Shown piece by piece: positions 1 to 8,848 of a DNA stretch of 64,000 bases. The DNA comes from Planctomycetota bacterium (lineage in GTDB: Bacteria; Planctomycetota; UBA1135; GCA-002686595). The stretch covers positions 186,001 to 250,000 of the forward strand of contig JADJNY010000002.1 in the NCBI GenBank assembly GCA_016714045.1. The letters are read 5' to 3'. Made by a program: the position numbers and the translations under genes. How positions within the stretch are numbered: the first letter of the stretch is position 1; each line of letters begins with the position of its first letter. Under the pieces are notes generated by a model. It made no database searches, was not told the DNA's origin, and was given only the letters and a program-made list of their open reading frames with translations.

Positions 1-231
1 AGCGCGCGCGGTCTCCACGGGACGCACATGTGGTTCTGCGAGGAGGTCGGCGAGCTCACGCGCGCGCTCCGGCGCAACAAGCGCGAGGAGCTGGAGGGCG
101 AGTTCGCGGACGTGCTCGCGTGGCTCTCGACACTCGCATCGATGGCGAAGATCGACCTCGAGGAAGCGGCGCGGAAGAAGTACGGCCAGGGCTGCCCGCG
201 CTGCAAGGCGACGCCCTGCGCGTGCCCCTGA
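1..231 (+). CDS. MazG-like nucleotide pyrophosphohydrolase, 3' part
   Basis: Only the last 76 residues lie in the window; the frame is open back to base 1, so the true start is upstream. The visible part carries the MazG-type metal-binding pattern: an EEVGEL helix (E-E-x-x-E) near in-window residue 14, followed about 20 residues later by an EFADVLAWL segment supplying a further Glu and Asp. Family members hydrolyse (d)NTPs to monophosphates and pyrophosphate, usually for pool sanitation. The C terminus ends in a compact Cys motif (CPRC...PCAC) which may bind metal; that is inference. Family assignment is good, substrate unknown. Confidence 0.75.
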   Translation, partial: SARGLHGTHMWFCEEVGELTRALRRNKREELEGEFADVLAWLSTLASMAKIDLEEAARKKYGQGCPRCKATPCACP

Positions 232-351
232 GGGGCGGCGGGAGCACCGTGTCGCGCGTCGAACCGAGCGAAGGCGCGCGCCGCGCGCCGCGGAAGCGTC
301 TCGCGCGGGCGCGCGCACCCGGTCCTCGCGCGGCCGCGCAGCGGAGTCGCT

Positions 352-448
352 TCGCGCTGGAGCGCGCGCGTCGTCGCCGCCTGGCCGCGCCGCGGAGCTG
401 GCTCGCGCTGGAGCGCGCGCGTCGTCGCCGCCTGGCCGCGCCGCGGAG
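352..448. repeat. 46-bp direct repeat, two copies, just upstream of priA
   Basis: Two exactly matching 46-base copies occupy 352-397 and 403-448 (period 51 bp). The second copy ends six bases before the GTG start of the next gene. The unit is extremely GC-rich and contains a run of cgcgcgcg. It looks like a local slipped duplication in the leader of priA; no regulatory role can be read from it. Confidence 0.85.
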
Positions 449-454
449 GCGCGC

Positions 455-2797
455 GTGAAACGCAAGCTCGAAACACCCGGGCTCTTCCCCGTCGAGCCCG
501 AGCCCGCTCCCTCCGCGCCGAAGCGCGGCGGCAGGAAGCCGCGCGCGCAGGAAGAGCCCGCGCCGCTCGAGCACGGCTTCTACGTCGACGTCGCAGTCCA
601 GCGCCCGTTGCGCTGCGAGTTCACGTACGCCGTGCCCGCGCGCCTGCGCGCCGAGATCGCGCTCGGCGTGCGCGTCGCCGTCCCGTTCGGACCGCGGCGC
701 GAGATCGGCGTCGTGACGCGCGTCCGCGAGGAGACCGACGTGCCCACGGACAAGCTCAAGTCCGTCGCGGCCGTGCTCGACCCCGACGCGCGCATCGGGC
801 CCGATCTCTTCGAGTTGACGCGCTGGATGTCGTCCTACTACGCGTGCTCGTGGGGCGAGGCGCTCGGCGCCGTCATGCCCGCGGCGCTGAAGAAGGAAGG
901 CGGCGGACGGCGCGTCGCGATGATCGCGGAGGCGCGCGCGGCGACGGCGGAGGAGCTCGAGGACCTCGAGAAGCGTTCGGCGGCCGCGTTCCGCCTCTTG
1001 CGCGCGCTCCACGACATCGGCGCGCCGGCGGAGGCGCGCGACCTGTGCCGCAAGCTCAACGTGAGCGACTCCTCGGTGCACACGCTCGTGCGACGCGGGC
1101 TCGCGACGCGCACGCAGGTGCTGGCGCACGCGGACCCGCTCGATTCGGCGCCCGTGCCGTCGGCGCGCGTGCGACCCGAGGCGCTCTCCGCGGACCAGAC
1201 GACGGCGCTCGACGCGCTCGGGAAGGCGCTCGAGGGCGGCGAGTTCACGACGTTCCTGCTGCAGGGCGTCACGGGTAGCGGGAAGACCGAGGTCTACCTG
1301 CGTGCGATCGAAGCCGCGCTCGCGCGCGGCAAGGGCGCCATCGTCATCGTGCCCGAGATCGCGCTGACGCCGCAGACCGTCGGCTGGTTCCGCTCGCGCT
1401 TCGGCTCCGTCGCGGTGCTCCACAGCCGCATGACCGACGTGCAGCGGCGCTCGATGTGGCTCGCGGTGCAGCGCGGCGAAGCGCGCGTCGTCGTCGGCGC
1501 GCGCTCGGCGGTGTTCGCACCAGTGAAGGACCTCGGCGTCGTCGTCGTCGACGAAGAGCACGAGCCTTCGTTCAAGCAGGAGAGCTCGCCGCGCTACCAC
1601 GCGCGCGACGTCGCGGTGATGCGCGCGCGGCTTTCGAAGGCCGTGTGCATCCTCGGCAGTGCGACGCCGGCGCTCGAGACGTGGCACAACGCGAAGCAGG
1701 GGCGCTATCGCCACCTCCACCTGCGCCAGCGCGTCAGTGGCGGGCAGCTGCCGAAGGTCGAGGTCGTCGACCTGCGCGCGGAGAAGCGCGAGGGCGGACA
1801 GCCCGTCTTGTTCTCGCACCGCCTGCGACAGTTGCTCGCGGAAGGCCTCGAGCGCGGCGAGCAATCGATCCTGTTCCTGAACCGCCGCGGGTTCGCGCCG
1901 ACGCTCTGGTGCGCGGCGTGCGGCGAGACGCTGCGCTGCAAGCACTGCGACGTCGGGCTCACGTTCCACCGGAAGATCGGGCGCGTCGTGTGCCACTCGT
2001 GCTGCGAGGAGCAGGTGCCGCCGAAGCACTGCCCGACGTGCACGGCGCCGCTCGTCCACTACCTCGGCGCGGGCAGCGAGCGCGTCGAGCTCGCGCTGAA
2101 GAAGCTCCTCCCCGCCGCGCGCGTGCGGCGCATGGACTCGGACACGATGTTGCGGCGCGAGGACTACGAAGAAGCGCTGGACGCGTTCGGCCGCGGCGAG
2201 ATCGACGTCCTCGTCGGCACGCAGATGATCGCGAAGGGGCTCGACTTCCCGCGCGTCACGGTCGTCGGCATCGTGTCGGCGGACAGCTCGCTCCACCTGC
2301 CCGATTTCCGCGCGGCGGAGCGCACGTTCCAGTTGCTCGCGCAGGTCGCGGGTCGCGCGGGCCGCGGCGCGCTCCCCGGCCGCATCGTGATCCAGACCGT
2401 CACGCCCGAACACCCCGCGATCGTGTGCGCGGCGAAGCACGACTTCGAGGGCTTCGCGGGGCCCGAGAGCCGGCTGCGCGCCGAGCTCGGGTATCCGCCG
2501 CACGGACGCTTGATCCGCGTCGTGTTCGAGGACGACGATCTCGGTCGCGTGCACGACGTCGCGGCCGCGTGCGCGAAGCTCCTGCGCGAGAAGGCGAGCG
2601 GCGGCGGGCTCGTGCTGCTCGGCCCCGCCGAGGCGCCGATCAGCCAGGTGCGCGGCCGCCATCGCCAGCACCTGCTCGTCAAGGCGCCCGCGGCGAGCCC
2701 GGCGATCGCGACGGCGCGCACGCTCCTGCTCGAGTTCGCCGGCGCCGAGACGAAGACGCGCGTCACGATCGACATCGACCCGGTGTCGATGCTGTGA
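455..2797 (+). CDS. priA: primosomal protein N' (replication restart helicase PriA)
   Basis: PriA recognises stalled forks and reloads the replisome. The 780-residue protein has the full family layout: an N-terminal DNA 3'-end binding domain (about 44-150), a winged-helix linker, a helicase core with Walker A GVTGSGKT near 271 and a DEEH box near 366, and a zinc-binding insert between about 485 and 530 with paired CxxC cysteines (CAAC, CKHC, CHSC, CPTC). The C terminus is intact. The start is GTG; no better start lies inside the conserved domain. The first 45 residues are Pro/Lys-rich and look disordered. It stands alone between a MazG-like gene and a convergent gene. Confidence 0.96.
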   Translation: MKRKLETPGLFPVEPEPAPSAPKRGGRKPRAQEEPAPLEHGFYVDVAVQRPLRCEFTYAVPARLRAEIALGVRVAVPFGPRREIGVVTRVREETDVPTDKLKSVAAVLDPDARIGPDLFELTRWMSSYYACSWGEALGAVMPAALKKEGGGRRVAMIAEARAATAEELEDLEKRSAAAFRLLRALHDIGAPAEARDLCRKLNVSDSSVHTLVRRGLATRTQVLAHADPLDSAPVPSARVRPEALSADQTTALDALGKALEGGEFTTFLLQGVTGSGKTEVYLRAIEAALARGKGAIVIVPEIALTPQTVGWFRSRFGSVAVLHSRMTDVQRRSMWLAVQRGEARVVVGARSAVFAPVKDLGVVVVDEEHEPSFKQESSPRYHARDVAVMRARLSKAVCILGSATPALETWHNAKQGRYRHLHLRQRVSGGQLPKVEVVDLRAEKREGGQPVLFSHRLRQLLAEGLERGEQSILFLNRRGFAPTLWCAACGETLRCKHCDVGLTFHRKIGRVVCHSCCEEQVPPKHCPTCTAPLVHYLGAGSERVELALKKLLPAARVRRMDSDTMLRREDYEEALDAFGRGEIDVLVGTQMIAKGLDFPRVTVVGIVSADSSLHLPDFRAAERTFQLLAQVAGRAGRGALPGRIVIQTVTPEHPAIVCAAKHDFEGFAGPESRLRAELGYPPHGRLIRVVFEDDDLGRVHDVAAACAKLLREKASGGGLVLLGPAEAPISQVRGRHRQHLLVKAPAASPAIATARTLLLEFAGAETKTRVTIDIDPVSML

Positions 2798-2977
2798 CGC
2801 CGTCGAGGCGGCGTGAAGTTCGTGCACGCGCGGCGCGCAACGCGGTCGCTCGCTCCCGGATCGACCAGACCGGCGTCGCGCGCTGCAACGGAGGTCCGCC
2901 GCGGTCGCCCGCTCCCGAAGCGAACCGGCCGCGGCGGGAACGAGTCCAGCCGCGGCCGGGAGCGTGTCACGCGCGAC

Positions 2978-4648
2978 TCACGGCACCCACGTGATCGCGA
3001 GCCCGTTCGTGTAGTTCGACGTCGCCGGCGTGCAGAAGTTCGCCGGGTTCCTGTACCAGACCTGGTAGTAGCGCACGCCCGGCGCCGTGACGCCGCCGCG
3101 GACGGAAACGGTCGGGTTCGTCGCGTCGGGGAACTGCGACGAGTTGCAGACGTTCGTCTTCGTCCCGAGCCGGATCACGTTGCCCGCGACGCACACGAGG
3201 CCGTCGAAGGACTGCAGGTTGTTCGTCGACGTGCCCTGGAAGTAGACGCACGACGAGTTCGGCATCGCCGACGCCTTCAGGGCGACCGTGTCGTTCGAGA
3301 GCGAGGCGGTCCCCTGCGCGATGAGCAGCGCTCCCGTGGGGAAGATCGAGTTCGGGCAGCCGCGGCCCACTCCACCCGCCGTGCACGGGCAAGGCGTTCC
3401 CGTCCCGTCGCCGAAGCAGTAGCCGGTGCCCGTGACCTGGCTGCAGTGCGGCGACTGGCGCAGGACGACGGTCCAGTTGTCGATGCCGCTGAACTTCGTG
3501 ATCGGGCCGCCGGTGACCGAATTGGACGTGATGTACCCGAGCTGGAAGATCGCGCCCGTCGCGGTGAAGTCGGGGTGCGCGGGCACGCCGCCGAGGTAGT
3601 TGTCGAAGTCGCTCGCGGCGAGGCCCGTGTGGGTGAAGCTCGTCCACGTGTTCGGGAAGATGTCGTCGAAGGGCGCCACGAAGTAGTTCCCGCCCTGCAG
3701 CACCGCGACGTAGTAGCGCACGGCGCCGAGCGCCGGCGTGAAGTGGCGCAGGTCGTAAGAGCAGTCGACTTCGTACACCGGCATCGTGCTCGGGTCGTAG
3801 GTGTTCGTCGGATCGAAGTGCGCGACGGCGATCGCGCCGGTCGAGAACGTGTGGCTCACCTCGCGGTACGCGCCCGGGTTGCCGGCGACGGGCTGCACGA
3901 CCGTGCCGAAGGTCGCGGAAGCCCCGGCCGTGGTGTCGAGGATCTTGGTCGAGCTCCACGGGCCGCCGAACGATCCATCCGAGAACGTCTGCTTCGCGAC
4001 GTTCAGAGTCACGAGCCAGTTGTCGAGCGCGCTCACCTTCGTCCACGGACCGCCGCCCGCCGAGTTGCCCGTGACGAAGCCGAAGGTCATCAGGCCGCCC
4101 GAGCACGAGAAGTCGGGGATCGCGGGGCCCGGGCCCGAGAGCTTGGTGAAGCCCTGCGGGAGGATGCCGACGGAGATGTACGAGGTCCACGGACCGACGA
4201 ACACGTCGGTGCCGAGCGTCTGCTTGTAGTAGGAGCCCGCCTGCGAAATCAGCAGGCTGTAGCGCACCGCACCGCCCGCCGGGCTGGGATAGTGGATGCC
4301 ATCGAACGCGAAGTCGATCGAGCAGATCGCCGCGTCGGCGGGGTTGTAGTTCGCGCTCGTGTCGACGTGCACGACCTCGATCGCGCCGTTCGAGAACGTG
4401 TGGGTCGTCTCGCGGCAGGGCGGCAGGAGGCCGTCGCCGAGCGTCGTGACGCTCGCGAAGGTCGCGAGCGCGCCCGGGGTCGTGTCGGTGACCTTCGCGG
4501 AGAACCACGGCGCCCCGAACGTGCCGTCGTAGAAGGTGACGACGTCGGCAGAGGCGATCGTCGCCGAAGCGAGCGCGAACGCGACGCCCCCGAGGGCGCG
4601 CAGCGGCCGTGACCAGGAGCGGAGAGCGGGGAGAGACGTGCGGAGCAT
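2978..4648 (-). CDS. secreted protein with duplicated N-terminal module and Cys-rich C-terminal module
   Basis: Function unknown. I chose the ATG at 4648 because it begins a clear signal peptide (Arg-rich n-region, then a hydrophobic run ending in SADVV) and is preceded by GAGGA at good spacing. The 556-residue product has two similar units of about 190 residues, each opening with an F-x-D-G-x-F-G-x-P-W motif and closing with a DNW segment, so it arose by internal duplication. The last 150 residues form a cysteine-rich module (GDG, CPC, GC, RGGV, RYYQ, WYRN, TNG landmarks) also present at the C terminus of the gene at 59609-61134. This suggests a shared surface-anchoring or sorting domain (inference). 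It converges with priA. Confidence 0.85.
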   Translation of the reverse strand: MLRTSLPALRSWSRPLRALGGVAFALASATIASADVVTFYDGTFGAPWFSAKVTDTTPGALATFASVTTLGDGLLPPCRETTHTFSNGAIEVVHVDTSANYNPADAAICSIDFAFDGIHYPSPAGGAVRYSLLISQAGSYYKQTLGTDVFVGPWTSYISVGILPQGFTKLSGPGPAIPDFSCSGGLMTFGFVTGNSAGGGPWTKVSALDNWLVTLNVAKQTFSDGSFGGPWSSTKILDTTAGASATFGTVVQPVAGNPGAYREVSHTFSTGAIAVAHFDPTNTYDPSTMPVYEVDCSYDLRHFTPALGAVRYYVAVLQGGNYFVAPFDDIFPNTWTSFTHTGLAASDFDNYLGGVPAHPDFTATGAIFQLGYITSNSVTGGPITKFSGIDNWTVVLRQSPHCSQVTGTGYCFGDGTGTPCPCTAGGVGRGCPNSIFPTGALLIAQGTASLSNDTVALKASAMPNSSCVYFQGTSTNNLQSFDGLVCVAGNVIRLGTKTNVCNSSQFPDATNPTVSVRGGVTAPGVRYYQVWYRNPANFCTPATSNYTNGLAITWVP

Positions 4649-5048
4649 GGCGGGGTCCTCGAAGTGGCGGGCTCCGCGCCGGCGCTCCGGAAGGTCGGAG
4701 CGCGCGGCGGGCGCGTGGTCGCCCAATGCACCTACATGGGAGCAGCGGGGGCCCGGTGGACAGCCAATGCGGAGATATCCGCGAGTTTCCCTGGGCCGCG
4801 CGGCGGCCCCCTCGGGCCTGCGCCACGCTCGGCGGGGAGGGGTGCGCTCGTGCGCGGCGCGAGACAGGAGGGCCCTCCCCCTGCCGCGCGTGCCCCCGGG
4901 CCGAGGCGCGTTCGTGCGCGGAGCGAGACAGGGGGGCCCGCGTCCTCCCGGTCGCCGGGCGCGCTCGATGGAGGGCGAAGCCGACGCCCTGGTCGAGCGC
5001 CGTTGCCCGTCGGCGGGCCGAGCTCGGCCGGCGCGGAGCCGCGGGAGC
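4649..5048. other. non-coding gap with 32-bp direct repeat pair
   Basis: This 400-base gap holds the leader of the secreted-protein gene and lies downstream of the redoxin-like gene. Two 32-base copies at 4844-4875 and 4908-4939 match at 29 of 32 positions (period 64), both containing cgagacagg and ggggccc-type runs. No convincing promoter or coding frame was seen. Confidence 0.7.
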
Positions 5049-6236
5049 CTACCCGTGCCGCGCCTTGTAGCGCTGGATCAGCCCGCGCGCCCGCTGTTGC
5101 GACGTCGCGTCGTTCGCCGTCTGCTTCAGGAACGACTCGAGCTCCTTGACGAGCTTCTTCGCCGCGCCGTCGTCGCGGCGCGGGAAGAGGAGCGGGCGCT
5201 TGTCGACGAGGCCGAGGTACTTCCGGTAGTCGATCACGCGGTTCGCGAGCAACGACTGCGCCTGGATCTTCTTGAGCTGCTCGCTCGCGGCCTTCGCGAC
5301 GTCGCCCTTGCAGCCCTTCGAGAGCACCAGGTCGAGGTCGACGAGCCGTTCGACGTTGCCCTCGGCGAGCGCCTTCGCGCACGCCGCGACGAGCTCCTTC
5401 TCCTGCGCGTCGATGCGCGCGAGCAGGTGCTTCGCGTCGGCCGCGACGCGCGCGGCGTCGTCGAGCTTGCCGGACTCGGACTTCTTGAGCACGGACTCCG
5501 CGCCGTCGCGCGCCTTCGCGTAGCGGCTCTCGAAGTAGTCCGCCATCGCCGGGAGCAGCGCCGGCGCGAGCGGGCGTTCGATGCGCTCAGCGGAGCAGCA
5601 ATCCAGCGCCTTCTCGAAGGCCTTCGCGACCTCGTCGAGTTTCGTCGACGAGCACACGAGCTCGCCGGTGCGTCCGACGACCGCGATCTCGTCGTGCGCC
5701 CAGATCGATTTCGACTCGGGGCCGAGCACACCGACGGGGCAGGGGAGCTCCTCGCCCTTCAAGCGGTCCTGCACGAACTGCGCGTCGCTCTCTTCGACGA
5801 ACGACACGATCGCGGCGTTGCGATCGCGGTTCGCGTCGACGAGCTCGACGAGCGCGTTCCAGCGCGCGGAGTTCGAACTCGGCGTGCGGTGGACGATCAG
5901 CACGAGGCCGTGGAGCGCGTCGAGCGTCGGCTCGCCGTTCAGCTTCTGTATACGCTGGAGCAGTACGTCCGGCTCCGCGCCGCCGCCGGAGCTCGACGTG
6001 CTCGAGCTCTTCTCCGTCTTGCCGTCCTTCGGCGCCGCGCCGGCCCAGCGGTCGACCTGGAACGCGGGCGCGGGCTGTCCGACCTGCCACACGGGCGCCG
6101 GAGCGTCTTCCTTGGGTGCGTCCTGCTTCGGCGCGCCGGGGAGCGACGGGTCCGGCACCGGCGGAAGCGGCACGGGATCCTGTGCGAGCGTGGTGGCGAA
6201 GGCGAGGGAGAGAAGGAGGTGGGAAACGGTCAGCAT
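5049..6236 (-). CDS. exported protein with thioredoxin-like fold lacking the redox cysteine pair
   Basis: The ATG at 6236 starts a good signal peptide (MLTVSHLLLSLAFATTLAQ); earlier in-frame starts add only shadow-like sequence. The mature 395-residue protein opens with a Pro-rich linker, then a VGQPAPAF segment as in AhpC/TlpA-type redoxins, a Ser/Gly-rich loop, and a thioredoxin-like beta-alpha pattern. Where redoxins have CxxC, this protein has HRTPSSNS, so it is unlikely to be an oxidoreductase. The C-terminal 200 residues are predicted mostly helical and Lys/Ala/Glu-rich, with two adjacent cysteines (DCCSAE). It is probably periplasmic. Its function is unknown, and the fold assignment rests on pattern only. 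Confidence 0.75.
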   Translation of the reverse strand: MLTVSHLLLSLAFATTLAQDPVPLPPVPDPSLPGAPKQDAPKEDAPAPVWQVGQPAPAFQVDRWAGAAPKDGKTEKSSSTSSSGGGAEPDVLLQRIQKLNGEPTLDALHGLVLIVHRTPSSNSARWNALVELVDANRDRNAAIVSFVEESDAQFVQDRLKGEELPCPVGVLGPESKSIWAHDEIAVVGRTGELVCSSTKLDEVAKAFEKALDCCSAERIERPLAPALLPAMADYFESRYAKARDGAESVLKKSESGKLDDAARVAADAKHLLARIDAQEKELVAACAKALAEGNVERLVDLDLVLSKGCKGDVAKAASEQLKKIQAQSLLANRVIDYRKYLGLVDKRPLLFPRRDDGAAKKLVKELESFLKQTANDATSQQRARGLIQRYKARHG

Positions 6237-6476
6237 GGCGCCGTCAGCGAATGGGGTGGTGATGGACGGAACGCCGGGGAACTCTCGAGCGTGTGATGCT
6301 ACTACCGCGGTCGGAGCCGGTGACGCACGGCGGAGCGGAGGCTGTGCAAAGCTGTGGTGTGGTGCACGTCGTTCGTGCACGGCGCCCGGTGCGCGCTCCA
6401 CCCGCGCACCGCGTCCGACGGACTCCGCGCGCTCTCCCTGCGGGAAGAACGCGTCGTCGGACGCGCCCTGTGCCGG

Positions 6477-7625
6477 TCAACGTCCGACCGCCACCAGCGT
6501 CCGCCCCTCGCACAGGTCGCGGAACCGGTGGAACAGATGCGCGCTGTCGAGCGGCCCCGGCGCGGCTTCCGGGTGGTACTGCACGCTGAACACCGGCGCC
6601 TTCTTGTGGCGCATGCCCTCGACGGACAGGTCGTTCAAGTTGACGTGCGTGAGCTCGAGGTGGCTCGGCAGCGTCTTCGGGTCCACCGCGTAGCTGTGGT
6701 TCTGCGACGTGATCTCGACCTTGCCCGTCAGCATGTCGCGCACCGGGTGGTTCGCGCCGTGGTGGCCGTACTTCATCTTGCTCGTCTTCGCGCCGAGCAC
6801 GATCGACAGGATCTGATGCCCGAGGCAGATGCCGAAGATCGGCTTCTTCCCGACGAGCGCGTCCATCGCCTCGATCGCGGGCTTCACGGCCGCCGGGTCG
6901 CCGGGGCCGTTCGAGAGGAAGATGCAGTCGGGGTCCATCCCGAGCACGTCGCTCGCCTTCGTGTTCCCCGGCACGACGGTGACGTCGAAGCCGCAGTGCA
7001 CGAGGCTGCGCAGGATGTTGCGCTTCGCGCCGAAGTCGTAGGCGACGCAGCGGTAGCGCTTCCCGCCGTTCACGCCGGCGAGGAAGTTCGGGTAGCTCGC
7101 TTCGTACGCGTCGGTCCAGCGGTACGGCGACTTGCACGTCACGCCGACCGTCAGGTCGCGGTTGTCCGTCGCGGGCGCGTTCTTCGCCTTGTTCACGAGC
7201 GAGTCGCGGTTCGAGTCCGTCGTCGACACGATGCAGCGCAGCGAGCCCTCGGTGCGCACGAGCTTCGTGAGCTGGCGCGTGTCGACGCCCTCGATCGCGA
7301 CGACCTTCTGCTTCTTCAGCCAGTCGGAGAGCGACATCGTCGCGCGGAAGTTGCTCGGGATCGCGGACATCTCGCGCATCACGAACGCCTCGGCCCACGC
7401 CTTTCCGCTCTCGGAGTCCTCTTCCGCGATGCCGTAGTTGCCCATGAGCGGGTACGTCATGATCACGACCTGACCGACGTACGACGGATCGGTGAGGATC
7501 TCTTGGTAGCCGGTCATCGCCGTGTTGAACACGAGGTCGCCTCCGCGCTCGCCGTCGGCGCCCGCCGACCAGCCCTTCAGCACGGTTCCGTTCTCGAGCG
7601 CCAGGTACGCTTCCTTGCGGGTCAT
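6477..7625 (-). CDS. carA: carbamoyl-phosphate synthase small subunit (glutamine amidotransferase chain)
   Basis: CarA hydrolyses glutamine and channels ammonia to the large subunit CarB, making carbamoyl phosphate for arginine and pyrimidines. The 382-residue length is normal. The N-terminal half shows the CarA-specific NTAMTGYQEILTDPSY region; the class I amidotransferase domain has the nucleophile in GICLGHQ and the His-Glu pair in QYHPEA. The ATG at 7625 fits the conserved N terminus and overlaps the larB stop by 4 bases (ATGA), so the two are translationally coupled. CarB is not in the window. Spaced 240 bp from the redoxin-like gene downstream, which probably has its own promoter. Confidence 0.96.
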   Translation of the reverse strand: MTRKEAYLALENGTVLKGWSAGADGERGGDLVFNTAMTGYQEILTDPSYVGQVVIMTYPLMGNYGIAEEDSESGKAWAEAFVMREMSAIPSNFRATMSLSDWLKKQKVVAIEGVDTRQLTKLVRTEGSLRCIVSTTDSNRDSLVNKAKNAPATDNRDLTVGVTCKSPYRWTDAYEASYPNFLAGVNGGKRYRCVAYDFGAKRNILRSLVHCGFDVTVVPGNTKASDVLGMDPDCIFLSNGPGDPAAVKPAIEAMDALVGKKPIFGICLGHQILSIVLGAKTSKMKYGHHGANHPVRDMLTGKVEITSQNHSYAVDPKTLPSHLELTHVNLNDLSVEGMRHKKAPVFSVQYHPEAAPGPLDSAHLFHRFRDLCEGRTLVAVGR

Positions 7626-8572
7626 CGCTTCGTCACCTCGGTTCGGCGGTTGATCATCGCCGCCATCGTTCCAGCTCCGAATCCGTTGTCGATGTTCACC
7701 ACGGCCACGCCCGAGGCGCAGCTGTTCAGCATCGCGAGCAGCGCCGCCACGCCTCCGAACGACGCGCCGTAGCCGACCGACGTCGGCACCGCGATCACGG
7801 GGCGGTCGACGAGGCCGGCGACGACGCTGGGGAGCGCGCCCTCCATGCCCGCGACGACGACGAGCGCGCGCGCGGCTTGCAGGCGTTCGGTGTGCGCGAG
7901 CAGGCGGTGCAGCCCGGCGACGCCCGCGTCGCGGATGCGCTCGACGTGCGCACCGGAGAGGCGCGCGGTGATCGCGGCTTCTTCGGCGACGGGCTCGTCG
8001 GAGGTGCCCGCGCTGATCACGAGCACGAGACCTTCCTCCTCGAGGCCGTTCTCGGGCTCGACCGTGACGCAGCGCGCCGTCGGGTGGTGAACGGCGTGGG
8101 GGAGCTCGGAGGCGAGGAGCAGCGCGGCTTCGGGCGCGGCGCGCGTCACGAGCAAGCGGTCGTGGTGGTCGAGCAGCGCGCGCGCGATTTCGAGGATCTG
8201 CTGCGGCGTCTTGCCTTGGCCGAAGACGACTTCGGCTTGTCCGCAGCGCACGCGGCGGTGCGTGTCGAGCTGCGAGTGTCCCAGGTCGCGGACGGGCCAC
8301 GCGCGGAGCCGGGAAACGCCTTGGTCGACGTCCAAGCGGCCGTCGCGGATGGACTCGAGGATCGCGCGGAGCTCGTGCTTTTCAAGGCGGGCGGAGAGTC
8401 TATCGGATGAGGGGGGTGAGTGCAGCTGTTGGGCGTGGGGAGGGTGGGTTTGGCGGGGATTCTCCCGGAGCCGGTGGTTGGAGTGGGGGGCGGTGTGAGC
8501 GGGGGAGTTGGTGTCGGTCGGGAGCGCAATTGCCGGATGGGGCGACACGGGGGAAGGGACGCAAAGGCACAC
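7622..8572 (-). CDS. larB: LarB, pyridinium-3,5-biscarboxylic acid mononucleotide synthase
   Basis: LarB carboxylates and hydrolyses nicotinic acid adenine dinucleotide, the first step to the nickel-pincer cofactor of lactate racemase-type enzymes. The C-terminal PurE-like domain is clear (VVVAGMEGALPSVVAGL, then PTSVGYGASFGG and a closing VNIDNGFGAG). The N-terminal domain begins at about residue 62 (KHELRAILESIRDG). The start is uncertain: no ATG exists in frame. The GTG at 8572 has GGAG 9 bases upstream but adds a Pro/His-rich tail unlike the family; a CTG at 8425 would give a family-typical length. No larC or larE is nearby. It is coupled to carA by a 4-base overlap. Confidence 0.9.
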   Translation of the reverse strand: MCLCVPSPVSPHPAIALPTDTNSPAHTAPHSNHRLRENPRQTHPPHAQQLHSPPSSDRLSARLEKHELRAILESIRDGRLDVDQGVSRLRAWPVRDLGHSQLDTHRRVRCGQAEVVFGQGKTPQQILEIARALLDHHDRLLVTRAAPEAALLLASELPHAVHHPTARCVTVEPENGLEEEGLVLVISAGTSDEPVAEEAAITARLSGAHVERIRDAGVAGLHRLLAHTERLQAARALVVVAGMEGALPSVVAGLVDRPVIAVPTSVGYGASFGGVAALLAMLNSCASGVAVVNIDNGFGAGTMAAMINRRTEVTKR

Positions 8573-8594
8573 ACGCGTGTGCTCCGCATCACGG

Positions 8595-8642
8595 ACCCCG
8601 CACGAGCCCGGGCCGGAGGACCGGCCCGGGCTCGCGCGGGGT
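8595..8642. repeat. palindromic element, copy 1 (AGGA loop)
   Basis: The arms 8595-8616 and 8621-8642 form a 22-bp stem with one mismatch around the loop AGGA. The central 20 bases (8609-8628) match exactly the centre of the palindrome at 31889-31956, and both are associated with TTCTACT on the right side. It lies between tsaD and larB, both read on the minus strand, and may act as the tsaD terminator, although there is no T-run immediately after it. Confidence 0.85.
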
Positions 8643-8848
8643 TCTACTGGCTCTCAGCAACGAGCGGGCGGGAATGCGAACCGGTGCGCGTGGCGCGAGC
8701 ACGTTCGAACGTAACAGCTCAGCGACGCGTGCTCGGTGCGGCGGAGGTGTGTGCGCTGAGCGCGCGGGTTCGGAACGCGTGGCTCGGCATCGAGCGTTCG
8801 GCACGCGGAGAGGATGCGCTCTGCGCGCGCCTCCTCGGGGGGCGTGGC

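Noticed and set aside
2797..2814. 6-bp hairpin at the priA stop as a terminator
   Set aside because: The stem is short, overlaps the stop codon and lacks a T-run; such stems are frequent by chance here.
56..2827. 923-residue minus-strand open frame opposite priA
   Set aside because: Arg/Ala/Leu-rich shadow of a clearly real gene; long antisense frames are expected at this GC content.
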